Assembly (NCBI RefSeq): GCF_011801145.1
Contig: NZ_CP046172.1
Coordinates: 8,432,001 to 8,496,000 of the forward strand
DNA: 64,000 nt
Direction: 5' to 3'
Origin: Nocardia arthritidis
GTDB lineage: Bacteria > Actinomycetota > Actinomycetes > Mycobacteriales > Mycobacteriaceae
The translations under genes and the position numbers were made by a program. Positions 8,272 to 20,161 of this stretch are shown here, one piece after another (the stretch's first letter is position 1; every line of letters begins with the position of its first letter). The notes below the pieces were generated by a model. It searched no databases and had not been told where the DNA came from. It saw only the letters and a program-made list of their open reading frames with translations.

Positions 8272-9381
8272 TCAGTTGCCGCTCAAGCGTTCTGCTGCCG
8301 CAGCGATCCGCTCGTCACTGGCCGTCAACGCGATTCGCACGTGCTCCGCGCCCTGCGGCCCGTAGAAGTGGCCGGGTGCGGCGAGGATTCCGCGGTCGGC
8401 GAGCCAATCCAAGGTCGTCAGACCGGGTTCGCCGCGGGTCGACCAGAGGTACAGCCCGGCCTCGGAGTGATCGATCCGGAAACCGGCCCCCGCCAACGCT
8501 TTACGCAACACCTCGCGCCGCGCCCGGTACCGCTCCCGCTGCCGCGCCTCGTGCTCGTCATCGCCGAGCGCCGCGGTCATCGCGGCCTGGATCGGGAGGG
8601 GCACCATCATGCCGGAATGCTTGCGCACCTCCAACATTTCGCCGATCAGCTCCGGATCGCCGACGACGAATCCGGCGCGGTAACTCGCCAGGCTCGAGGT
8701 CTTGGACAGCGAATGGATGGCGAGCAGGTTCGTGTGGTCGCCGTCGCAGACCTCGGGATCGAGGATCGACAGCGCCCGGCCCTCCCAGGACAGGCCGAGA
8801 TAGCACTCGTCGGAGGCCACGATGACGCCGCGCTCCCGCGCGAACGCCACCACCTTGCGCAGATGGTCCACCCCGAGCACCCGGCCGGTGGGATTCGACG
8901 GCGAGTTGAGGAAGATCAGCGCCGGGCGCTCCGGCCCGAGCTGGGTGAGCCCGTCGGCGCGCAGCATCCGAGTGCCGGCCAGCAGCGCGCCGACCTCGTA
9001 GGTCGGATAGGCAACCTCCGGGATGACGACGAGATCGTCGGCGCCCAAACCGAGTAACCGAGGCAGGCCCGCGATGAGCTCCTTGGTGCCGATCACCGGA
9101 AGCACCGCCGACGGGTGCACACCGGTGATCCGATAACGCCGGGCCAGCGCGTCGACCGCGGCCGCGCGGAGTTCGGGAGTGCCGTGGGTGGTCGGATATC
9201 CGGGCACCGCAGCGACCGCGTTCAGCGCGGTGCGAATCAGCGGATCGACCGGATCGACCGGGGTGCCGACCGAGAGATCGACGAGCCCGCCCGGATGCGC
9301 CGCCGCTCGCTCCTTCACCGAAGCGATGGTGTCCCAGGGGAAATCGGGTAGCAGCGCGCTGACCCGGGTGCGTCTACTCAC
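8272..9381 (-). CDS. dapC: N-succinyldiaminopimelate aminotransferase
   Basis: PLP-dependent class I/II aminotransferase converting N-succinyl-2-amino-6-ketopimelate to N-succinyl-LL-diaminopimelate, for lysine and peptidoglycan. It has 369 residues, close to the 362 of the M. tuberculosis DapC. SLSKTSSLASYRAGF carries the PLP lysine, with FLNSPSNPTGRV and SDECYLGL as further family blocks. The GTG start at 9381 overlaps the fdxA stop codon (GTGA), so translation is probably coupled. The same fdxA-dapC order is found in mycobacteria. Confidence 0.93.
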   Translation of the reverse strand: MSRRTRVSALLPDFPWDTIASVKERAAAHPGGLVDLSVGTPVDPVDPLIRTALNAVAAVPGYPTTHGTPELRAAAVDALARRYRITGVHPSAVLPVIGTKELIAGLPRLLGLGADDLVVIPEVAYPTYEVGALLAGTRMLRADGLTQLGPERPALIFLNSPSNPTGRVLGVDHLRKVVAFARERGVIVASDECYLGLSWEGRALSILDPEVCDGDHTNLLAIHSLSKTSSLASYRAGFVVGDPELIGEMLEVRKHSGMMVPLPIQAAMTAALGDDEHEARQRERYRARREVLRKALAGAGFRIDHSEAGLYLWSTRGEPGLTTLDWLADRGILAAPGHFYGPQGAEHVRIALTASDERIAAAAERLSGN

Positions 9382-9701
9382 TCGCTCGCCATCGGCGGGA
9401 GTTCCTTGATGAACGGCGGGTCGTAATCGACGGCGCCGACCTTCGTCGCGCCGCCGGGCGAGCCGAGGTCGTTGAAGAAATCGACGTTCGCGTTGACGTA
9501 ACCGCTCCACTGGTCCGGGGTGTCGTCCTCGTAGAAGATCGCCTCCACCGGGCACACCGGCTCACACGCACCACAGTCCACGCACTCGTCGGGATGGATG
9601 TACAGCATGCGGCCACCCTCGTAGATGCAATCCACGGGGCATTCCTCGATGCACGCCTTGTCCTTCACGTCAACGCACGGTTCAGCGATGATGTACGGCA
9701 C
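9378..9701 (-). CDS. fdxA: 7Fe ferredoxin (FdxA/FdxC type)
   Basis: A 107-residue low-potential ferredoxin. Eight cysteines at 9, 17, 21, 25, 40, 43, 46 and 50 fit one [3Fe-4S] and one [4Fe-4S] cluster, with CVDCGACEPVCP as the second binding block. The C-terminal ~50 residues form the extension usual in actinobacterial 7Fe ferredoxins. It is an electron carrier in the cytoplasm; its redox partner is not shown by the locus. It is the first gene of the coupled fdxA-dapC pair. Confidence 0.95.
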   Translation of the reverse strand: MPYIIAEPCVDVKDKACIEECPVDCIYEGGRMLYIHPDECVDCGACEPVCPVEAIFYEDDTPDQWSGYVNANVDFFNDLGSPGGATKVGAVDYDPPFIKELPPMASE

Positions 9702-9788
9702 TGCCGCTCTCCTAGTCTGTCCTCACCTCGGGATTACTCCGCCCGCGCAACAGTATCCCGGCACCCGACACGTTACTACCGGCCAGCC

Positions 9789-9812
9789 TCGCCTAATTAT
9801 TTGGCCAGGCGA
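9789..9812. terminator. Weak hairpin downstream of fbiC
   Basis: TCGCCT and AGGCGA form 6-bp arms around a 12-nt AT-rich loop in the 170-nt gap between fdxA and the 3' end of fbiC. It could end fbiC transcription. The stem is short and lacks a good T-run. Confidence 0.3.
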
Positions 9813-9871
9813 AGCCCGTCCTCAGCCCCGCGCCGGGCGAGCTCCTGCGCGAGGCACCGGCGGCCGGGCTT

Positions 9872-12478
<2,607 letters not shown>

Positions 12479-12619
12479 GCGCTAACCATCCGGGCATGTC
12501 TCCTTCCAGTGCCTGTGAGGGTGGACAACCTCGTCGCACACCACACTATTCCGGCCGCCGCCGACGAATCCGGAACGGATGACAACCGTCATGCCGGTAA
12601 TCGATCGATTCGTGCAACC

Positions 12620-13126
12620 ATGGGCAGCATGTCGCAGCCGCGCACGATCATGGCCGAACCGGCCTGGCGTCCCAGCGCCAAGGCGAAACTGCTGTGGACC
12701 ATTCAAGCCGGGCTCGCCTGGGTGATTCCGTTCGTGGCCGAACTGATTTGGGCACTGGTGGATACCGGGCACCGCGGCGCGCAGCTCGCCGTCTTCGTGA
12801 TCACCCTGGCCGCCGCCGCGGTCAGCATCGGGGTGGTGCCGTGGTGGCGCTACGCGGTGCACCGGTGGGAGGTCACCGACGAGGCGGTGTACACGCGGGT
12901 CGGCTGGATCAATCAGGAGAGCCGGGTCGCACCGATCTCCCGGGTGCAGACGGTGGACACCGAGCGCGGGCCGCTGGAGCGCATGCTCGACCTCGCGACG
13001 GTGACCGTCACCACCGCGTCTTCGGCTGGGGCCGTGACCATTTCGGCGCTGGACCGGCCGGTGGCCGAGGAGACGGTGCGGCGGCTGACCGATATCGCCG
13101 CCCGGCACCGCGGTGACGCGACATGA
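12620..13126 (+). CDS. Bacterial PH-domain membrane protein (YdbS-like)
   Basis: A 168-residue membrane protein with two hydrophobic segments at about 30-75, followed by one bacterial pleckstrin-homology (bPH2, formerly DUF304) domain. The domain shows the usual WEVTDEAVYTRVGWINQESRVAP block and the VQTVDTERGPLER loop. In-frame ATGs lie at 12620, 12629 and 12650; none has a strong ribosome binding site, so the first is used. Its stop overlaps the start of the next gene (ATGA). Pairs of this kind are found together widely; their function is not established. Confidence 0.85.
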   Translation: MGSMSQPRTIMAEPAWRPSAKAKLLWTIQAGLAWVIPFVAELIWALVDTGHRGAQLAVFVITLAAAAVSIGVVPWWRYAVHRWEVTDEAVYTRVGWINQESRVAPISRVQTVDTERGPLERMLDLATVTVTTASSAGAVTISALDRPVAEETVRRLTDIAARHRGDAT

Positions 13127-14625
13127 CGCAGGTACTGCCGTGGCAGCGGCTGGATCCGCGAATGTTGCTGGTACATCCGGTCAATGAGGTCGTGCGGTAC
13201 ATCCCGGTGTTGATCGGCACGGTCATCGTCGGCAGCCGCGCCGACAATCCACTGTGGAGCCTGATCCCGCTGGTGCTGATCGTGGGTTTCGCGGCGACCC
13301 GCTGGTTCACCACCACCTACCGGGTCGGTCCGACGCATGTCGAGCTGCGGACGGGCCTGATCCAGCGCAAGAGGCTCGCGGTGCCGCGCTCGCGGATCCG
13401 CTCGGTGGATATCGAGGCCGACCTGTTGCACCGGGCGCTCGGGTTGGCGGTGCTCGCCATCGGGACCGGGCAGCACGCCGACAAGAAGGAGCAGTTCAAG
13501 CTCGACGCGCTGGACGCGCGGCTGGTCCCGGACCTGCGCCGCGAACTGCTCGCTAGTACCGGCACCGAAGAGGTTGCCGGACAAGAGGTTCCGAAGATAG
13601 AACCGGCGGGCCGGGAGATCGGGCACTGGCAGGCGGGCTGGGTGCGGTACGCGCCGCTGTCGCTGACCGGGTTCGCGATCTTCGCGCCGATCGTCGGCCT
13701 CGCCTTCCAATACGGAATCGGCCAGGCGATTTTCCGCTCCGACGCGGTGCACAGCCTGCGCGACGGCACGGCGCTGGTCATCACGCTGGTGATCGCGGCA
13801 TTGGTTGTCGCGCTGGTGCTGGTGGTGGCGCTGGCGGCGTGCGCGCGTTATCTGGCAACGTATTTCGGCCTGCAGGTGCTCGACGACGGAAAGACACTGC
13901 AGATCCGGCACGGACTGTTCACCACGCGGCAGATCACCATGGATCTGGCCAGGTTTCGCGGCGCGACGGTGAACGAGCCGCTGCTGCTGCGGCTCGCCGG
14001 CGGCGCCGAACTCGAGGCGATCATGACCGGCGAGAAGCCGCGGGTGAAGATCCTGCCGCAGGCGCCGCGGGCGGCGATCGATCACACGCTCGCACATCTG
14101 CTCGCACCGGACGCCACACACGATAAACCCAGCGGCACAACGCAATCGATGCCCGGCCTGGTGCCGCTCATCCCGCACGGGCCCGCGGCGCTGCGGCGCC
14201 GGTACACCCGCACGCTGCTGCCCGTACTCGTCATCGCGGTCGTCATGCTCGCGATAAGGCTTGCGGGCGTGGAGTTTTCGGCATGGTGGTGGCTGATTCC
14301 GGTCCTCGGCGCGCTGATCGGCATTCCGCTCGCCGCCGACCGGTATCGCGGACTCGGCCACGCGGTCATTCCGGCCGACGGCGCCGCGCCGACCTGGCTC
14401 GTCACCCGCTCGGGTTCGCTGGACCGCGACCGCGACTGCCTGGAGGCGCCCGGCATCATCGGCTGGACGGTGCGGCAGACCTTCTTCCAGCGCCGGGCGG
14501 GAGTCGCGACGGTGGTCGCGGCGACCGCGGCGGGCAAGAAGCGCTACGCGGTGATCGATATCCCGATCGACCAGGCGTATGCGCTGATCGAGCAGGTGCA
14601 CCCGGGACGCCTCGGCAAGCGCTGA
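13123..14625 (+). CDS. Multi-domain bacterial PH-domain membrane protein (YdbT-like)
   Basis: A 500-residue membrane protein with three membrane-segment pairs (about 20-60, 165-235 and 360-400), each followed by a bPH2/DUF304 domain. The first has a TTYRVGPTHVELRTGL block; the second has YFGLQVLDDGKTLQIRHGLF. The ATG overlaps the preceding stop codon, so the pair is translationally coupled, as in other ydbS-ydbT loci. The role is unknown; the family is often suspected to act in envelope maintenance. Confidence 0.85.
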   Translation: MTQVLPWQRLDPRMLLVHPVNEVVRYIPVLIGTVIVGSRADNPLWSLIPLVLIVGFAATRWFTTTYRVGPTHVELRTGLIQRKRLAVPRSRIRSVDIEADLLHRALGLAVLAIGTGQHADKKEQFKLDALDARLVPDLRRELLASTGTEEVAGQEVPKIEPAGREIGHWQAGWVRYAPLSLTGFAIFAPIVGLAFQYGIGQAIFRSDAVHSLRDGTALVITLVIAALVVALVLVVALAACARYLATYFGLQVLDDGKTLQIRHGLFTTRQITMDLARFRGATVNEPLLLRLAGGAELEAIMTGEKPRVKILPQAPRAAIDHTLAHLLAPDATHDKPSGTTQSMPGLVPLIPHGPAALRRRYTRTLLPVLVIAVVMLAIRLAGVEFSAWWWLIPVLGALIGIPLAADRYRGLGHAVIPADGAAPTWLVTRSGSLDRDRDCLEAPGIIGWTVRQTFFQRRAGVATVVAATAAGKKRYAVIDIPIDQAYALIEQVHPGRLGKR

Positions 14626-14673
14626 ACCCGGCCCTCGTGTCGCTGTCAGCGCAGGGTATCGGCACCGCGTTGA

Positions 14674-16515
14674 ATGATCGGCGTGGTGAATACGCTGGAG
14701 CAGCGCGCTGCCGAACCGAGGATCGCCGACCGCCGGGTCCGGCGGATGCAGCGCGGCGACAAATTCCGTTTGACCGCGCTCGGCGGACTGGCCGCGCTCT
14801 CGCTCGACGCGCTGTCCAGCGTCGCGTACGGCCCCGAGGCGATCGTGCTGGTGCTCATCGCCGCGGGCGAGGCGGCGGTCTCCTGGACGCTGCCGGTTTC
14901 GGTGGCCATCGCCGCACTGCTGCTGGTGCTGGTGCTGTCCTACCGGCAGGTGATCGCGGTGCACCCCGACGGCGGCGGCGCGTATGCCGTGGCCAAACGG
15001 CATCTCGGCCGCTGGGCCAGCCTGCTCGCGGCGGCCAGCCTGGTGGTCGACTACGTGCTCACGGTCGCGGTCAGCCTCGCGGCCGGTGCGGCGAGCCTGG
15101 CCAGCGCCTTTCCGTTGCTCGCGGGCCATCTGCTGCTCGTCACGCTGATCGGGCTCGCGGTGCTCACCGTCATCAACCTGATCGGGGTGGCCGAATCCGC
15201 GAAAGTCCTGATGGGGCCGACGATTCTGTTCGTCGTGCTGATCCTCGCGGTGATCGTCGCCGGATTGGTGCACTGGGAGCCGGTGCGGATCGGCACCGAT
15301 CGGTCGCCGTTCGTCGCGGTCGAGGGTTTGGGAATCATCCTGCTGCTCAAGGCCTTTTCGGCCGGATGCTCGGCGCTGACCGGTGTCGAGGCCATCGCCA
15401 ACGCGGTCCCCTCGTTCCGCACGCCCGCAGTGCGGCGGGCCCAGCACACCGAGGTCGCGCTCGGCGTGCTGCTCGGCGTCATGCTGCTCGGGCTGGCCTG
15501 GCTGATCCGGCGCCACGATGTGGTGCCGCGCGGGGATGTGACCCTGCTGGCCCAGCTCTCGACCGGCGCGTTCGGCACCGGCTGGCTGTTCTATCTCACC
15601 AATCTGGCCGTCACGCTGGTGCTGGTGCTCGCGGCGAATACCAGCTTCGGCGGGCTGCCGGTGCTGCTCTCGCTGCTGGCCAAGGACCGGCGGGTGCCAT
15701 CGCTGTTCGGCGTGCGCTCCGAACGCCCGGTGTTCCGCTACGGCGTCGCGGCGCTGGCCGGGCTCGCCGCGCTGGTGCTGATCATCGTCGGCGCCGAAAC
15801 CCACCGGCTGCTACCGCTTTTCGCGATCGGCGTGTTCATCGGCTTCACCATCAGCCAGGGCGGCCTGGTACTGCACTGGTATCGCGAACGCGGTCCGGGA
15901 TGGTGGCATCGGGCCGCGCTCAACGGATTCGGCGCGATACTCACCGCCGTCGCGCTGATCGTCCTACTCGCCGAGAAATTCACCGAGGGCGCCTGGCTGC
16001 TGCTGATCATCGTGCCCGCGCTGGTGGTGAATTTCGCTCGCACCGAGAACTATTACGGCGATGTCGCCCGGCAACTGCACCTCGGCGAGATTCCGCCGCG
16101 ACCCGAACCCGGTTCGGCGACACAGGCTTTGGTGGTGGTTCCGGTGGTCGCGATCAGCGAGGTGACGGCCCGCGCGCTCTGCTCGGCCCTGCGGATGCGC
16201 GGCGAAATCGTCGCGGTGGCAGCCGAAATCGATCCCGACTCCACCAAAAAGCTCAGCGCGCAATGGAAGGAATGGGATCCCGGCGTACCGCTGAAGGTGC
16301 TGCCCTCCCCGCACCGCAGCCTCGTCAACACCCTCGTCGGCTATGTGCGCAAGCAAACCGAAAAGGGCCGCCAGGTCACCGTTCTGCTGGCCCATATGGA
16401 GGCCAGGCGCTGGTGGCGCCGCCCACTGCACAACCCGCGCGGCCCGGTGCTCACCGCGGCCCTGCGCGCCCGCACCGACGCGGTCGTCGCGACGCTCGCG
16501 GTTCGGCTCGACTGA
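14674..16515 (+). CDS. APC-superfamily permease, KimA-like (potassium uptake family)
   Basis: A 613-residue permease with about 12 membrane segments and a C-terminal cytosolic domain of about 150 residues (from near 465). The first helix contains SLDALSSVAYGPEA, a hallmark of the KimA/KUP-like branch of the APC superfamily that carries K+ with protons. The C-terminal soluble domain also fits KimA. The potassium substrate is inferred from similarity; an amino-acid permease is the alternative. It starts 48 nt after the PH-domain gene, and no riboswitch-sized leader is present. Confidence 0.75.
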   Translation: MIGVVNTLEQRAAEPRIADRRVRRMQRGDKFRLTALGGLAALSLDALSSVAYGPEAIVLVLIAAGEAAVSWTLPVSVAIAALLLVLVLSYRQVIAVHPDGGGAYAVAKRHLGRWASLLAAASLVVDYVLTVAVSLAAGAASLASAFPLLAGHLLLVTLIGLAVLTVINLIGVAESAKVLMGPTILFVVLILAVIVAGLVHWEPVRIGTDRSPFVAVEGLGIILLLKAFSAGCSALTGVEAIANAVPSFRTPAVRRAQHTEVALGVLLGVMLLGLAWLIRRHDVVPRGDVTLLAQLSTGAFGTGWLFYLTNLAVTLVLVLAANTSFGGLPVLLSLLAKDRRVPSLFGVRSERPVFRYGVAALAGLAALVLIIVGAETHRLLPLFAIGVFIGFTISQGGLVLHWYRERGPGWWHRAALNGFGAILTAVALIVLLAEKFTEGAWLLLIIVPALVVNFARTENYYGDVARQLHLGEIPPRPEPGSATQALVVVPVVAISEVTARALCSALRMRGEIVAVAAEIDPDSTKKLSAQWKEWDPGVPLKVLPSPHRSLVNTLVGYVRKQTEKGRQVTVLLAHMEARRWWRRPLHNPRGPVLTAALRARTDAVVATLAVRLD

Positions 16516-16539
16516 ACCGGCACGTAAGCTGCTGCACCT

Positions 16540-17103
16540 ATGGCACTCGGCGCAACCATGTACACCTTCACCGTTCAGCTGGCCGACGTCGACCGCGGGG
16601 TCTACGCGGATCTCGACGTCCGGGTGGCGCGGCATCCGTCGGAGACCGCCGAATTCATGCTGACCCGTCTACTGGCCTACTGCCTGGAGTACGAGGAGGG
16701 CATCGCGTTCAGCGAGGGCGGCGTCTCATCGACCGATGAGCCCGCGGTGTTGGTGCGCGACCGCACCGGGAAGGTCACCGCCTGGATCGAGGTCGGCGCG
16801 CCCGATGCGGAGCGGGTGCATCGCGGCAGCAAAATGGCCGACCGAGTCGCCGTCTACACCCATCGCGATCCGGCCAAGGTGCTGGCTCAGCTCACCGGCA
16901 AACGGATCCATCGCGCCGAGGCGATTCCGGTGTACAGCGTCGACCGAACCTTCATCGATGAAGCCGTCGCCGCCATCGAACGCCGCAACACCGTCACGCT
17001 TTCCATCACCGAGCGGCTGCTGTATCTGGATCTCAACGGGACCGGGCTGAGTGCCCAAATAACGGAATACGGCCTCGCTCAGCCTATTCGACGGGACCAG
17101 TAA
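16540..17103 (+). CDS. YaeQ family protein
   Basis: A 187-residue YaeQ-family protein, a fold related to PD-(D/E)XK nucleases. The start MALGATMYTFTVQLADVDRG aligns with the typical YaeQ N-terminus, which fixes the ATG at 16540. Later blocks TAWIEVGAPDAERVHRGSK and VAVYTHRDP are also family features. The biochemical role of YaeQ is not settled. The 3' end overlaps the convergent LysR gene by 20 nt. Confidence 0.88.
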   Translation: MALGATMYTFTVQLADVDRGVYADLDVRVARHPSETAEFMLTRLLAYCLEYEEGIAFSEGGVSSTDEPAVLVRDRTGKVTAWIEVGAPDAERVHRGSKMADRVAVYTHRDPAKVLAQLTGKRIHRAEAIPVYSVDRTFIDEAVAAIERRNTVTLSITERLLYLDLNGTGLSAQITEYGLAQPIRRDQ

Positions 17104-17977
17104 GGGTGGTCCTGGCGATTTTGCGGAAGTCGGCCACCAGACGGCTGCCGTCACCGGCGCGGGTCGCCACCACCACGTGGCTCGGCGGCACGTCTTCGAG
17201 CGGGATGGCGGTGAGATCGGGACGCACGCGTTCGGCCGTCGGGTCGGCGGGGACGATGGCCACCGCCTGGCCGGAGGCGATCAATTCGAGTTTGTCCTCG
17301 AGCGTCTCGGCGAGCGGGCCGTCCGGTGCGCGGCTGCCGTCGGGGCGAGGGTCGATGCGCCAGAAGGCATTCCATGCCGGATCGGGCACGCGGACCACGG
17401 GTTCGTCGGCGATATCGCCCAGGGTGACCGACGCCTTGCCGACGAGCCGATGATCACGCGGGACCAGCACGGCACGAGGTTCGTCATAAAGAATCGTCAC
17501 GTGTAGTTGGTCGGTGACGAACGGCAGCCGGGTCAGCACGGCGTCGACACGGTGGTCGAGCAGCGCCTCGCGCGCTTTGCGCCAACCCAGGTGCAACGTC
17601 TGTATATCGGCGTCCGGATGGCGTCGGCGCAGTTCGCGCACCACCGGCGTGACGATCAGGTTGACGGTGTATCCGATGACGATGCGATGCGGTTCGGCGG
17701 CCGCCCTGGTGTATGCCGCGGCCTGAGCGGCCGAGCGCAGTAGCGCCTTCGCGCGCGGCAAAAACACCGCACCCGCTTCGGTGAGCCCGACGCCCTGTGG
17801 CGTGCGATCGAACAGCCGAGCGCCCAATTGCTGTTCCAGACGCCGGATTTGGCGACTCAGCGAGGGCTGCGCGACCCGCAGCGCGGTGGCGGCGCGGCCG
17901 AAATGCCGGTGCTCGGCGACGACGGTGAAGTACCGGACCAGTCGTAGGTCGAGATCGATCGCGGGTGTGTCGGCCAT
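17084..17977 (-). CDS. LysR-family transcriptional regulator
   Basis: A 297-residue LTTR. The N-terminal winged helix-turn-helix at about 8-65 (LRVAQPSLSRQIRRLEQQLG) is followed by a two-lobed effector domain. The ATG at 17977 gives the standard N-terminus. It is divergent from the SDR gene at 18155, the usual layout for an LTTR and its target. A TGGCA-A-TGCCA palindrome lies just upstream of its start. The effector is unknown. Confidence 0.9.
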   Translation of the reverse strand: MADTPAIDLDLRLVRYFTVVAEHRHFGRAATALRVAQPSLSRQIRRLEQQLGARLFDRTPQGVGLTEAGAVFLPRAKALLRSAAQAAAYTRAAAEPHRIVIGYTVNLIVTPVVRELRRRHPDADIQTLHLGWRKAREALLDHRVDAVLTRLPFVTDQLHVTILYDEPRAVLVPRDHRLVGKASVTLGDIADEPVVRVPDPAWNAFWRIDPRPDGSRAPDGPLAETLEDKLELIASGQAVAIVPADPTAERVRPDLTAIPLEDVPPSHVVVATRAGDGSRLVADFRKIARTTLTGPVE

Positions 17978-17989
17978 AACTCCAGGGTA

Positions 17990-18000
17990 TGGCAATGCCA
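17990..18000. promoter_or_regulatory. Short palindrome in LysR-SDR gap
   Basis: TGGCA-A-TGCCA, 5-bp arms with a 1-nt centre, 12 nt upstream of the lysR start codon. It is a candidate autoregulatory site, but such a short palindrome is weak evidence. Confidence 0.3.
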
Positions 18001-18154
18001 CCGGCAGCACCGCACGGAAATACGCCGCCAACTGCGGCGATGCCTCGAATGCATTGCGCTGTGCGAAACAGGCCTTGGACGCCGACCGCATCGCGCACCG
18101 AAGCTGAAAGCACCGGCCCCGAAGCCGGTCAGCCGAATTCCGAAGGAGTACACA

Positions 18155-19048
18155 GTGCGCGTATTCGTCACCGGCGCAACGGGTTTCGTTGGAAGCGCCG
18201 TCGTCCGCGAACTACTCGGCGCCGGACACGAAGTGCTCGGGCTCGCCCGAACCGATGCGGCGGCCGCCGCGGTCACCGCGGCGGGAGCCGAGCCGTATCG
18301 CGGCGACCTGACCGACCTGGACAGCCTGCGCGCCGGCGCGGCAGCGGCGGATGGCGTCATCCACACCGCTTTCGTCCACGACTTCACCGATTTCGCCGAG
18401 AACGTCCGCATAGATCGCCGGGCCGTGGAAACCCTCGGCGCGGCGCTGGCATCGTCGGACCGCCCGTTTGTGATCACCTCTGCCACCGGTGGTTTCGTAC
18501 CCGGCGAGATCGCCACCGAGAACAGCGCACCCGATCCCACGGCGTTCAACGCCGAGCGGATCGCCACCGAATCGGTGGCCTTGGCCTTCGCCGAACGCGG
18601 TGTGCGCGTCGCGGTGGTGCGGCTGCCGATCGTGTACGGCGAAGGCGACCACGGCTTCCTCACCCAGTTGATCGATATCGCACGCGCACAAGGCGTTTCG
18701 TCCTACGTCGGCGATGGCGACAGCCGCTGGGCCGCCGTCCACCGCCTCGACGCGGCCCACCTGTACCGGCTGGCGCTCGAGGCGGCCCCGGCAGGTGCTC
18801 GGCTGCACGCCGTCGCCGAGGTCGGCATCGCGTTCCGCGATATCGCGGAGGTAATCGGCCGTCATGCGGGTGTCCCGACCACGTCCATTCCGGCGTCGGC
18901 GGCCGTCGACCACTTCGGCTTCGCGGGATTGCTCATCCAGCGGGACAGCCCGGTTTCCAGCACCGCGACCCGCGAGTCGCTCGGCTGGGAGCCCATTCAG
19001 CCGGGCTTGCTTGCGGATCTCGAAAAGGGTCACTACTTCGACCGGTAG
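18155..19048 (+). CDS. NAD-dependent epimerase/dehydratase-like SDR
   Basis: A 297-residue extended short-chain dehydrogenase. The N-terminal Rossmann motif GATGFVG sits at about residues 7-13, and DGVIHTAF follows in the cofactor-binding region. The canonical YxxxK is not obvious (FNAERIATES occupies the region), so catalysis may be atypical. The GTG start at 18155 has AAGGAG at good spacing. It is divergent from the LysR gene, its likely regulator. The substrate is unknown. Confidence 0.85.
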   Translation: MRVFVTGATGFVGSAVVRELLGAGHEVLGLARTDAAAAAVTAAGAEPYRGDLTDLDSLRAGAAAADGVIHTAFVHDFTDFAENVRIDRRAVETLGAALASSDRPFVITSATGGFVPGEIATENSAPDPTAFNAERIATESVALAFAERGVRVAVVRLPIVYGEGDHGFLTQLIDIARAQGVSSYVGDGDSRWAAVHRLDAAHLYRLALEAAPAGARLHAVAEVGIAFRDIAEVIGRHAGVPTTSIPASAAVDHFGFAGLLIQRDSPVSSTATRESLGWEPIQPGLLADLEKGHYFDR

Positions 19049-19138
19049 TTGACCTCGATTCCTACCATCCGCGCGCGCCAGCCCGTACCGTGTCTGCGGT
19101 ATCCAACGGAATCAGCCGAGTTTCAGGGAGATTCGACG

Positions 19139-19450
19139 ATGAGCTTTGTCCGGACCACCATGTTCGTGGGATTGGCCGCCGCGGCGCTGACCGCTGTCGG
19201 CTCGGTATCGGCGAACGCGGAGGACTTCGACTACGCGCAGATCGCCAAGCAGACCTGTGCGCAGGCGGGTCTCGAATACACCGAAAGCATTTACCTGCCC
19301 GGTGATTCGCCCGCGTCGGCCACCTGCTACAAGCCGGGTCAGGACGGGGTCCAGTTCATTCCGCTGCCGAGCGGCACCCGCTGCGAGGTCGCGGATATGC
19401 CGCACAAGGTCGGTCAGGCCGACGGCCAGGGCAACTGCGTCACCGGATAA
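19139..19450 (+). CDS. Small secreted protein, unknown function
   Basis: A 103-residue exported protein. The signal peptide spans about residues 1-27, ending SVSANA-ED. The mature part is ~76 residues with four cysteines (in KQTCAQ, ATCYKP, TRCEVA and GNCVTG) that could form two disulfides. AGGGAG lies 7 nt before the ATG at 19139. I do not recognise a family. It is convergent with the glutathione peroxidase gene. Confidence 0.75.
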   Translation: MSFVRTTMFVGLAAAALTAVGSVSANAEDFDYAQIAKQTCAQAGLEYTESIYLPGDSPASATCYKPGQDGVQFIPLPSGTRCEVADMPHKVGQADGQGNCVTG

Positions 19451-19498
19451 TTCGCGACGAAACCGGGACGAGCGCGCTGCCCGTCCCGGTTTCGGTCA

Positions 19499-19993
19499 CT
19501 ACCGCGGCAGCACGCCCTCGATGGCCGCGATGAGTTCCGGATCGTGCGGATCGGTCTGCGGGCGGAACCGTCCGACGATCTTGCCGTCACCGGACAGCAC
19601 GAACTTCTCGAAGTTCCACGCGATATCGCCCGAATTGCCTTCGGCGTCGGCGGTTTCGGTGAGCTCCGCGTACAGCGGATGCCTGCCCGGCCCGTTCACC
19701 TCGCTCTTCTCGGTGAGCGGGAAGGTGACACCGTAGGTGGTGGAACAGAATTCGGCGATCTCCTCGGACGTGCCGGGCTCCTGACCCATGAACTGATTGC
19801 ACGGCACGCCGACGACGGTGAATCCGCGCGCCGCGTACTCCTGCTGCAACTGCTCGAGTCCGGTGTACTGCGGGGTGAGCCCGCACTTGGACGCCACGTT
19901 GACGACGAGCGCCGCCCGCCCCTCGGTGAGCCCGCCGAGCGTGGTCTGCGCACCCGCGAGGGTGGTGACGGGGATATCCAGAATGTTGGTCAC
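19499..19993 (-). CDS. Glutathione peroxidase family thiol peroxidase
   Basis: A 164-residue peroxidase of the GPx fold. The peroxidatic residue is Cys37 (NVASKCGLTPQY) rather than selenocysteine. PCNQFMGQEPG and the later AWNFEKF supply the conserved Gln and Trp. The GTG start at 19993 follows AGGAGG at ideal spacing. Mycothiol, not glutathione, is expected in this host (mshB is present), so reduction is probably by thioredoxin or mycoredoxin. It removes hydrogen or lipid peroxides in the cytoplasm. Confidence 0.9.
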   Translation of the reverse strand: MTNILDIPVTTLAGAQTTLGGLTEGRAALVVNVASKCGLTPQYTGLEQLQQEYAARGFTVVGVPCNQFMGQEPGTSEEIAEFCSTTYGVTFPLTEKSEVNGPGRHPLYAELTETADAEGNSGDIAWNFEKFVLSGDGKIVGRFRPQTDPHDPELIAAIEGVLPR

Positions 19994-20161
19994 GGATCTT
20001 CCTCCTGATCGGTCATCGCCGACAGTACCGACCGGCACCGACCACCGCCGTCGGGGCGCATTCAGCCGATCATTTGCTGGGTTTATGCCGGAGCGCTTGC
20101 GATGTGCACGGACGGAACATACCGTCATGGCTTCGGTTAGACCCAGTTCGTTGGAGAACAC

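Noticed and set aside
14626-14673. Possible c-di-AMP (ydaO-type) riboswitch before the KimA-like gene
   Set aside because: The gap is under 50 nt, far too short for that riboswitch, and no conserved core was seen.
12913-15804. A 963-codon open frame opposite the PH-domain and permease genes
   Set aside because: It spans three real genes on the other strand, and its composition (Gln, Arg, His, Asp) is typical of antisense GC-rich frames.
14283-16739. An 818-codon frame overlapping the permease in another phase
   Set aside because: Arg/Ala-rich shadow of the KimA-like gene; no motif and no ribosome binding site.
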